From contig NC_050470.1 of NCBI RefSeq assembly GCF_013373865.1, positions 22,152,667 to 22,216,666 of the forward strand: DNA of 64,000 bases, written 5' to 3'. Under the pieces are notes generated by a model. That model searched no databases. It was not told the DNA's origin and saw only the letters and a program-made list of their open reading frames with translations. This document shows positions 54,461 to 64,000 of this stretch, one piece after another. The position numbers were made by a program, and so were the translations under genes. Source of the stretch: Monomorium pharaonis (lineage: Eukaryota > Arthropoda > Insecta > Hymenoptera > Formicidae). Each line of letters begins with the position of its first letter. The first letter of the stretch is position 1.

Positions 54461-57010
54461 AGCATTACGTTTTTCATTACGGATATTACATTTGCTATTC
54501 TGCTGTTACGGATTGCCTAGAGGCAGTCTACGTAAATACTTTATATGAAAATATACAGCGTTTACGCTTTTAAATATGGATTTAGTTATGTTGAATTGAG
54601 TTAATTTTTAAATCTTTTTCTTCTGAAGAGTTTTTCGACGGAGTTGTGAAGGCGATTAAACTTGGTGAAAACTTTATCTCTTGGAAAATTACTTTCTTTA
54701 AGAATTTCGTGAAATATCAATTCCCATTAATGGTATATAAGTCAGACATTGTACTACATATTGCACTACATACTACATATTTTTTTAGTATAAGTTTAAA
54801 AAGGGATTTTAAAATACCGTATTTATGTATCGTAATGATATTTTTGTGTTTCACGAACAGAATATGTTGTGCTTTCTCTCTTCTCGCTACGTAAATAAAA
54901 ATCCCGATAGTTTCATTTCTCGGTTTTCCTACCTTGTTACTTGCGGAAATGTAAAATTCGTTGGCATGCAGCGCAAGCGACTCCCTGGATCGCGCGATCC
55001 AGTGCATCGCGTCTTGACGCAACTTTAGTATTCGAGTCGCTCACCGGCGAATTTACTCCGCCATCCAGGAGGAATTTCAGTGTTCCCGGGTCTGACTAGA
55101 GATGGCCAGTGTCCAGCTTGAGTTAGCCTCTTTAATTATCTGTCTTTGCCTTTCTGTCCTTTTTTGACGAGAAGCTATTTGCCGTTGAAGTACACGTCTA
55201 CCTTTTATACGTAATGCAAGGCACGAAATTCGTCCAAACACCTCTATTATCTTTCGATTCTTAATTGAATAGTGATCCACTGCTTCTCTAGATGTATAGT
55301 ATTGTTATACAGAATGATGTTTTTCTTTACTTTTTATTTCACTGTATGATGTATATGATCTATTAAGATCACATACAAAATTAAATCATGATGTAATGAT
55401 TTTGCTACATATTTTAGATTAGCGCACAATTAACGTTTTTAATTATTTATACGATATACATTTTTTAAATAGTTATCAATTTTGTAAATTATTTTTATCG
55501 ACTTTTTTCTTCTTCTCTCGTTCTCTTGTTTTCGGGCAATTTAATTGCTTATGCTATGATCTTTATAGACATTCAAGAGGAATTGCAATTAGTTTTTACA
55601 TATCCATAATGATAATTATATGATTCTAATTTCGCGATACGATTCTAATTCTTTTATTTATACGTGTCGAATCTTCAATTCCTTACATCTTTCGAGGTAT
55701 TTATCGCGTCCTGGCTTACCTCGGGATCTAAAATTCTTACTCTAGCAGAAATGAAATGACTATTCGTGCTTTTATGACTATAGCAATGAGGACGGTGATA
55801 AAAATCGGTCATGAAGTTTGTCCTTCCAGCGCAAGCGTAACTTTCCATCCGTGTCGGGTTCCTTCCATTTCTGATTCGTCGCCACTCTCGTTTTCTTCGT
55901 CGTGGTTCGCGCGTTCAGATTTTACGACCGTCGAGCGCACTACCTGCGTCCATCTTTCTTCGTTTCCTTCGCACGTTCGGATCATCAAGGCATTAGATGA
56001 CCATACGATTTATCTTGACTCCGATTGTAAATTTCATATTGATTTCTGGTCACTCGCCTCATTTCGAGACTTCATTTGATTTCTTATGGCTGAAATAGTA
56101 ATATACATCATATTTCTAATTGATATATAACGAAAAAATAAAATGTTTTCGATAATAGAGAAATAATTGTAAATGGAAGATTTTTTGACGTAAATTTAAA
56201 AAAGAAGTTAAGTGATAAAAAAAGCTAATGTAATTTATTTTATTGAACTACATATTATTTTTTGATATATTAAGTGAAATTTTTGGTAGAAATATTTAAT
56301 TTGTTGTATCTTCTTATGCTTTTTATGCTTTTAGTGATACAGTTGTTAACAATATACATTTAAAATTATACTTACTTTTTACATTGATATTTCTCTTATA
56401 TTTTCATGATTTTGTCAAAGAAAATTTAGTTGAAATAAATAGTATAAAAACAAATAAAGATTTATAAGTAACAATTTTTATTGGTTTAAAGAGGAAGATT
56501 TTATTAATAAATAACAATTGTAATCTTATAATTATGTATATAAGGAAATATTAGATATACGTTTTCTTTATATTTTTTATAATTTCTTTAAATCTTTCTA
56601 ATTATAATTATAATATATTTGCAGAGTAAATTATTTATTTTTTGTAATTTTGATACCGTAAAGCAATACGCTCGCTAATTCTGAACGATTTAATACCGGA
56701 AAAAGATTTAATTGGACATTAATTACATTTTTAAAATGTGTTAATGAAATAAAAATTCAGATTATTGTAAAGGTTGTATGAGATTATACTCGTTGAAAAT
56801 ATTATAACGCACTCGATTGAAAAATTTCTGCATATTGAACCTTTTAATGCCATTGCTATGTGATGCGTTATGTGCACATTCGATAAATCCCTGTTTGTTT
56901 TACTCTCACTAAATTATATCGCGTAGAAATATGCGTGAATATTTAATATTACATAAATTGTGTAACAACAAAACGATATAAAAATTACGGAGAATAAACA
57001 TCCGATAATG
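54461..57010. other. AT-rich non-coding block
   Basis: AT-rich apart from CpG patches at 54950-55060 and 55800-56000. A pyrimidine run ending CTTCTGAAG at about 54629 precedes an 82-codon frame, but the run is a weak acceptor and the translation is unrecognised. Confidence 0.5.
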
Positions 57011-58119
57011 AGAAAGTACCTTTGATCTATTTTCTTGCTCCCCGCAAAAGGAATAACGGTTAGCTTACCGATGGCTTAGCGAAAGAATAAGAGGGAAAAG
57101 CGGCGGCAGGGTCGAAGAGAGGAGCGCTATCGAAATCGTCGGCTCGTAACTATCTCACGAGAGTTTCCATCGTGATGAGATAGGGGAAGCACAGAACGGA
57201 AGCGGACGATTAACGAGAGCTTCCGCGGACCGAACGACCGATCGATCATTTAACTCGAGCCCCGCTGCCGTTTCTATCTCTACGATTATTCGCATAGTGC
57301 TGGAAAGTCGCGCGCTCGAATTGCACTCTCTGTTTTCCGGCGTGGCCCCGACAGAGCGTTTTCCGCTCGCCCACGCAGTCAGCAAATGTTTTTGTCCCCG
57401 AAATCGGAAAACGCGGGTTACTACATTTCGAGAGCTCGCGCTCTCGTATTTACCACCTCGATTTTCTCCGGGACACGAAATATCTATAATCACGCATTGC
57501 GCACACGATCGATTCAATCAATGCGGAACTCAGTCAACGGAGTTATTCACATTGTGTAATTAAATGCGGGGAAAAATCCTTACGCCCGCGATTGGAATTT
57601 TCGGGGAAACGCAGGTCGAATTAATTAGAAAATAAGATCGCGTTACTGCGCTTTTACAAACTGCGTCACGTGAAATTCGTCGAAATGTTCCACTCGGCCC
57701 ATATCGAATAGCTCGTTGATTAAAATTCGGACGAAAATTTTTTGAAAATGCAAGTTATTTAATTAATTATCGCTCGCGCGGCAATGCGCGGCGATCTCGA
57801 AAGGGACATGTACCAACGTGTGCGCGGGTCACGATCGAAACGCGAAAATATATAGTCGCATTTCTAACTTTACGAACTCCATTTACGTTTTTAAATGCCT
57901 GTTATTGCCGGTGTTGTCTGGCTTATCAAACTTTTGCGGAGCTTCATTCTCTTCGCCGGTCGGCGGGAGTATATTAATTAACGTCGTTGATACGTTTTAC
58001 ATCCTTAGGACGGGATTAATTAACGCAACGGCGGGGGGATCTTTCTTCGCGTCGGATGGGCTCGTCGGGTGATCGGGGGGTCTCGTCAAAGTTTTGCCGC
58101 GGTAAGCGGACCGGCGTCG

Positions 58120-58300
58120 TCCTCTCAGCACTCAGTTCAGCGCGAGTTCGGGGGAGGGCGACCGATCGAACTTCGCCGGAGCGTGAAACAAAGGTGTCGA
58201 GTGATCTCGTTCAGAGGACTACGGGAGAACGAACGAACGAACGAACGAACGAACGAACCGAACCGAACCCAACCCTCTGCGCTTCGTATTCAGATTAAGC
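58120..58300 (+). promoter_or_regulatory. Possible TATA-less promoter / 5' leader
   Basis: CTCAGTTC at 58131-58138 matches the arthropod initiator consensus TCAGT, with the A at 58134 as a possible start. A GTAAG donor-like string lies just upstream at about 58102. The downstream 100 bp is CpG-rich and leads into the (GAAC)8 repeat, as in some insect 5' leaders. I see no TATA box and no good downstream promoter element at +28. TCAGT is short and occurs elsewhere in the window, so this is weak. Confidence 0.2.
58227..58258. repeat. (GAAC)8 microsatellite
   Basis: Eight perfect GAAC units decay into CGAACCGAACCCAACCC. It is the only tetranucleotide array of this length that I found in the window. 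Confidence 0.95.
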
Positions 58301-59470
58301 CGTAATTTCGCGGTGTAATTGGAATGTTGGGACGACAACGACGCGGTGGCGCGAGAGCGCGGAAAGGTGGTTTATACTCCGACTGTACGGCGCGATCACT
58401 TTAAACTCACTTTTAAGCCGCTTCGCGCACGTACCGATTACTAATTAGATTCCCGACGACGGGCGACGACAGGTGCGACGTATAAATGCGTTTATGAAAA
58501 AGGAAAGGAGGGAAAGGAAGAAAGGAAAAATCCCGCCCCGACTTTAATCCGACGTTGGCAATTTTTCTCCGTATTTTCCCGCGATAAGACGGATTTTCCT
58601 CTTACGACGCGTAATCGAATTAAATCGAGTGCATCGGGCGGCTGGACGATCGCTCTTGATCGCGTCCTCTCGACTGAAGTGCAATTAATTATCGTTAAAT
58701 TGGATCGACGATATTTCATCAGGAGACAGGAGCGCGGGAACGATCGGGGCCGTTTCCACGGATCATTAACTTGCGCGGAAGTGGACCGCCAAAGAGTGGC
58801 ACTTACAGCAAATACACCTAATTATTTTGCGTACGAAGGTAGCAAATTTGCCCATTTACCGACCGGTCACTTTACGTTCCCCCTTTCGGGGGGGTAAAGC
58901 GTCGAGGATGCGTGATTCACGTCCCTTGATTCTCGCACGAAAGAAAAGGTCGTAATCCTATAACCGTTCTAATTATTGGAAGCGTCAGCGGACCCACCGA
59001 TAACTACGCTCGGCCGTTTGCACTGCTTTGGTCCGACGGCCAGGGGTTAATGCCACAGTGGTTTTATGCAATATTCCATTAAGAGGACGCCCCACTATCC
59101 TTCTATTAAGTCGCCTCTCCGATAGCCTACGACGGGAAATATCGGCGGTTACCTCGCCGCGGCGTTTATTCCGCCTGAGATGAAGCAGATATTGTGGTTG
59201 GCAGCCCGTCGATTCGAATTTAAACCTATATCCCGTTCATGGTTTCTATCGCGATCTAAAATCGTATCTCAGACGTTTGTCGATGAATTTTCTTCTCTCA
59301 TCTCCCGATCCCCGTTAATGAACGTAAGAAGCTATACACCTTATCGAAATTTGTCCAATTAGAACGTATTGGTCTCGACTCGATGTTGTCGATATCACGT
59401 GATATATCCGACCTCTCTTTTACGCCATTGTCATTGTTCTATTGTCGATTACCGCGGCGAAGTACACAAA

Positions 59471-61090
59471 AGCATTTTAAAAGCGTTTGAAATAAAAGCC
59501 CAAAGCTACATTGTGGTACGTTTCCTATAAAAACTACTTTACTATGCCATAATAATTTTACACATATTTATGAATGCGAATATTATATTGTGATTAAACT
59601 ATTCCACTATATATTCCGGCCAACATGTTGGACGGAGTAGCTCGAATTTAAATATTTGAACGTGCAATGTTAAACCAGACCAGCCGCGTAACAATGTTTA
59701 CCACGTATTTTACCGACCTCCGCAACTGTTATAATTTTACATCTAAAAACAGTATTCAATTATTCAACGACTTCAGAATTTTCAAATATTCAGGATGTTA
59801 GGTTACTTATTTATCCGGAATTCTGATTGAGCGCTCAGGGGAAATAACGTGAAAAAAAAAAAGGATTGCGCTTCGAATTTGAGCATGACAACGTTATCGC
59901 GAAGATTCAAGCGAGCGAGCGGCCGGTCTGCGGCGGACAATCCCGGCCCGGACGTCGACCTGTAAAATAAAGGGGGAGACACGCGAGACGATGTAAAGTT
60001 TAAGACGCGCGGGCGGAAAAGAGGGAAAGGAAGGCACAAAGGCGTATCACATTGAAATTGACACCGCGGAGAAAGCCGACTCCTTGAAACAGTGAGAGCT
60101 ACCGGCTCTCTTAAGTCCTTAAATACGGTTACGCGCTACTGCGTTTCTTAGGCGAGAAGTTGAAACTCAATCGTGCTGGAAGGAAACGCGCAGCGCGCGT
60201 AATCCTAGACGACCTTAACGAAGTCGGGTCGACCGGAATTGCGTCCCACGTGGCACATAAATCGTGCTCCTTTTAATTGGATAGATGATGTAATAGATCT
60301 TCTCCCCATCCGTTTGTCGGATATTTCGGTGATTGTCGCTTCTCGAGTTATTAACTTAGGATTATGTTAAATGCATCGTTGAAACGTTATAATGTATGTT
60401 AATGAGTTCGCGTTTAGGTGAGCGTGTGTGCCGACCCGGTAGAAGTATGTTAAATCATCTGTAGTTATTAATTAAAGCTTTGATACGCTCGATAAATTAA
60501 ATTAAAGTCGGTTAATTATCCTTTTCATTTATCCCCGAGCCTATTTTGCTCGCGATTAATTCAGTTGACTCGATTTTACATTTTTTTTTTAACGTTTGTC
60601 TGTTTCTAAAATTAAAGTGTCGCGAGCGTCACAGTTCTAATTTGAAAGTTCGGGAGAAATGATCCTTAGTTCGAATAATCGAGGAAGGTATCACTCTTTT
60701 TCTCGTCTTATAACGGTCAGTGATACGGATCGAAAGAAAAAAATTAAAAGGAGTACTGGCAGAGCATCGCGAATGTAAATCGAGGCGATTTAACGACTTG
60801 CTCGCCGCCAATTCCAAAGACGACGTCTCTCTTATCGAAGATTAGCCTAAGGGCCACCGTCGTCGTCGTCGTCGTCGTCGTCGTTTCAGTTGAAATTTCG
60901 ATGAATCGAGATTGCTGCCGACGTTCTCGGTCACTATTGACAACTCGCCTTAATCTCGAGTCGGCTGTTCCAGTCGGGTGGCCTGCCAACTCTGTGAATA
61001 AATCTCGGAGAGATAGACCGACTGCGAGTCAATTCCAGCATAGCAAAGGTTGAGACAACTGCCGAATAAAGGAGAAACGAGAGGGAATTA
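59471..61090. other. Mixed non-coding block
   Basis: AT-rich to 59820, then CpG-rich, with AT-rich sequence at 60350-60600. It contains the (CGT)9 repeat. No gene recognised. Confidence 0.45.
60858..60884. repeat. (CGT)9 microsatellite
   Basis: Nine CGT units. A minus-strand frame reads it as poly-Thr, with no recognised protein around it. Confidence 0.95.
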
Positions 61091-62000
61091 ATGAAAGTTC
61101 AGTAATGCTCTCGTGGTTTTCAGATGCAATTACTTGGGTGTGCTTATCAGACGATTTGAATCACGTTTCTTTGTATAATTATTGGATTATTTATTTTATA
61201 TAATATTAGTATTGAAAAATTTATGATGTTATTTATAACAATTCTATTCGATATAGTATACACGTAAGCATAATTTTTGACATAACAGATGTGTACTTCA
61301 TCTCTATGAATATTCAGTGGCAATTTTTACAAATTTAGATATATTTTATTCGCAAACGTTGCCACGCGCTTCGATTAACTGATGTAAATGTCGTAATTGA
61401 ATCTATATCCAAACACACACAAATACATTATTATTAATTTTAGATGTTTTTTATTACGATATAAAAATTTGTATGTTGCAATTTTTATATATTTTAATAA
61501 ATATATTAAAACATTTGTGTCTGAAATTAATAATAAGTTCGGTATAGGTACATGTTCATTCACTCTCTAGGATATTTGCAATATTTTTTTTACGTTTTAA
61601 TATTATTTTTAAATATGTTTGACTCGTGGATTTCGAGAGATACAGCTGTTGCCAAATGAGAATTAACTGTTATAAAAGCTGTTATTTGATTAACTTTTGT
61701 AAAATATTGCCATCCAAAATTTTTACATTAATTTTATAATATCGGACATTCATATAGTAGCCACTATCTAAATTTAAAAAATTAACCCATAAATTAAATG
61801 ACATTTTTATTATTATTTTGATCGTGAAACTTCTATTACTTTACTTTTTAATAAATGAAAATGCATGATAAATTGAAAAATGGTTAGATAAAGAATGTAG
61901 CTTAACATTCAGTATCTCGTAAAAATTGGTCTATTAATACCATAGTTAAATACGAGGCGATGTAGAAAATTTTATTACTCGTTTTCGAGGAGGGCATTTT
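61091..62000. other. AT-rich non-coding block
   Basis: AT-rich with stops in all frames. Nothing recognised. Confidence 0.55.
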
Positions 62001-62520
62001 TTGACGAATTCTCTCTCTCTCCTCTCATTCTATCTTTTTTTCACATACAGTCACGCACGTGCGTGCACTATTTATCTCCCGCCAACCGCTTTCAGACCAC
62101 TACCTGTACTCTCCTCCCCCGTTTTCCCCTCTTCCCTTTTATCTCTCATCGTGCCAACATCCTGTCCCAATGCAATCAAATTACTCGATGCTCGACGCGC
62201 CAATAGGGAAACGTCGTTAACCATGGTGGTTATCGCCGGTGCGTGTCGCGTGTCGCGCTGTAAATCGAGTTTGTGCCTTCCGTAACGGCAACGATCGGCA
62301 GAGCGCATCGTGCTGGGACAAACCCGATTTTTGTTTTTGCCCGGAAAAAAATTCCCTTGCGGCCGCCGCGGACCTTTCGACCGTTTCATTTCGACATTCC
62401 GCTCATCGAAATCCCGAGTGTAAACGCAGCTGTTCGAATCGTGCGTTGTACGATGATTTCTAGATTATTAAAACGTAAATCTCACGAAAAACGGTTAACT
62501 ATATCTCGAGTGTAAGTTTC
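62001..62520. other. CpG-rich island
   Basis: About 500 bp of CpG-rich, pyrimidine-rich DNA between AT-rich flanks. Frames of 75-105 codons overlap on both strands and are unrecognised. Confidence 0.4.
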
Positions 62521-63840
62521 GCGAAAGACACAAGACTGTAAATAAGAAATCAATTAATTAATATACATGAGAAATTACAAATTATATTGAAAAATTTGTA
62601 ATGTTTTTGATATTGTTATTTTTTTCTAATTAATAAAAACTAATTTCTTTTTACTATTTATTAAATAATTAAACGCTGTATGTCAGAGTAAAATGCAACA
62701 AATTTGTCAGAGTAAAATGCAACAAATGTAATTAAATATAAATGTATTTTTTATTTTTTTTTTTTATGTTGTCGCTTATATAGTTTACGCAGAAGCACTA
62801 TCAATATTGATTTTTGTTAGTCATTATTGTATTTACGAATGTCTTTGTCAGATTTATGGATGTGGCGGATTGCACAGAGAGAAATGCAATTTCAGTTTTT
62901 GCCTGAAAAAACTCGATGTGTATATAATCCGTGGCTTCGGCTTACTCTGATTAATCTGCGTTTGTTCTTTGATCGTTTTGTCGTCAAGGGAACGAAACTA
63001 CCATGCGTTTACCGACACACACACGCGTGACCGTTTTAGATTTATAACGTGAAAGAGAAACCGTGTTCTAGTCGATAAATGTTGGAAAACTGCTTTAATC
63101 TCATAGGAATTGATTGATCAATCCTAGAATATCTTGACAAAGGGCATATTTTTACTGTCGATTTGAATACCGATCTGAAAATAGATCGGTTATTCTTGCA
63201 CTGGCCTAATTTTGAGGCTATCCATAAATTAAACTTTCATAACTTACTGTTTTAATTACATCATGACGTTGAATAATTCTGATAATTATGCTTTAAAACG
63301 TGCAACTAAAAACTGGGACAAAAAGAACCTCCAGGACTCGATTCTTTTATTAGTTTTAGTAACCTAGTTATATATTCTGATTTAACTTGTTCCCCTTCTC
63401 TGTGTGTGTTTCTGAAATTTAGCAGTAACTCTAATCTTGTAAAATTTTAGTTAGACAGTTTTACTACATTTAGTCTGCCAACCCTCGTTTGAAAAGTCTT
63501 AATAATTATGAAATTGAGTAGTGTGTCTAATAAAGTACTCAATGATAGTAACAGTATTTTGTAATGTTTTATGGTACAATATCTTTCTTTCAAATTTGAA
63601 CGTGAAACAGTATATATGTCCAATGAACGTTATTAAATATTGAAAGTAAAACGGTAAAAAAAAGAACTTTAAAAAAGTAATTTTTATCAGTTAATCGTAT
63701 TATACGTACGTAAATTAGGAAAAGATATCCTAAAAAGATAACATTATTACTAATAACTAAATTGATAAAGTGACAAATTTTTAGGATAACGTATTCAGTT
63801 ACAAGCTTTAAAGCAACGATTGCCTCGAGGTCTCACTATT
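62521..63840. other. AT-rich non-coding block
   Basis: AT-rich, with a 24-bp-period duplication at 62681-62727 and a small hairpin at 63169-63190 (ACCGATCT/AGATCGGT). A short CpG patch lies at 62900-63050. No gene recognised. Confidence 0.5.
62681..62727. repeat. Perfect 23-bp tandem duplication
   Basis: A 23-bp unit beginning TGTCAGAGTAAAATGC occurs at 62681-62703 and again, identical, at 62705-62727. The exact identity suggests a recent duplication. Confidence 0.9.
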
Positions 63841-63965
63841 TTCATTCATTCACTCTTATATTCCCGTCTATCTTCACCGTGATAGAGCGGATTCGTATCG
63901 GAAAAGTTGCGCGATTCCTTGTTTCAATCACACGGGGAACGAACTTTTGTCTACGTTGTCGTCGT

Positions 63966-64000
<35 letters not shown>
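63841..64000. other. CpG-rich edge segment
   Basis: Short CpG-rich segment leading into a TCG repeat cut by the window end. No gene recognised. Confidence 0.5.
63958..64000. repeat. (GTC)n/(TCG)n repeat at window edge
   Basis: Four GTC units, a TTC interruption, then ten TCG units running to the last base. Its true length is unknown because the window ends inside it. Confidence 0.95.

Larger units (their letters stand above)
57011..59470. other. CpG-rich block with possible promoter
   Basis: CpG-rich throughout. The 58000-58320 segment is the most promoter-like part of the window and is listed separately. Other frames are unrecognised. Confidence 0.45.

Overview
The window looks like non-coding nuclear DNA of an insect, most likely a hymenopteran and possibly an ant. 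This rests on general composition: sharply alternating CpG-rich and AT-rich blocks, many long (CT)n/(GA)n tracts, CGT/TCG and GAAC microsatellites, and short inverted-repeat elements flanked by TA. No sequence here fixes the species. There is no prokaryotic organisation: no operons, no ribosome-binding sites in front of long frames, no CRISPR array, no rRNA or tRNA that I can recognise.

I find no gene I can name. The longest open frames (up to 243 codons) lie in CpG-rich DNA where stops are rare, mostly begin at GTG or TTG rather than ATG, often overlap equally long frames on the other strand, and show no domain I recognise. The simplest reading is an intergenic desert or the inside of one or more very large introns. 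Two short stretches are kept as weak coding candidates: a possible acceptor-linked terminal exon at 13780-13927 and an ATG-initiated 80-codon frame at 47319-47561. One possible promoter/5'-leader lies near 58134, beside a (GAAC)8 repeat.

What can be supported is repeat and structural content. Three putative non-autonomous DNA transposons lie at 12915-13111, 22246-22490 and 39860-40355. All have ends of the form CA..(G/C)AAAAAA; the first two are flanked by TA exactly, the third with a one-base offset. The third carries a diverged internal tandem duplication. A 40-bp uninterrupted hairpin stem lies at 23315-23398, and a 26-bp hairpin stem encloses 73 nt at 29378-29502. Other structured DNA includes a compound (AT)/(AT)/(GA) tract of about 207 bp at 50271-50477, a stacked (CT)19/(AC)n/(GC)n region at 24559-24650, and several C-rich tracts whose minus strand could form G-quadruplexes.

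Layout: CpG-rich blocks at about 1-2110, 3941-4440, 4991-6890, 7561-8240, 9181-11100, 13776-14740, 16131-18420, 19016-20415, 24061-25260, 26241-28470, 28471-30450, 30651-32340, 34561-35500, 36891-37270, 39061-39410, 42421-44940, 45271-47300, 50478-54460 (with AT-rich gaps), 57011-59470 and 62001-62520. AT-rich blocks separate them. Block borders were judged by eye and are approximate.
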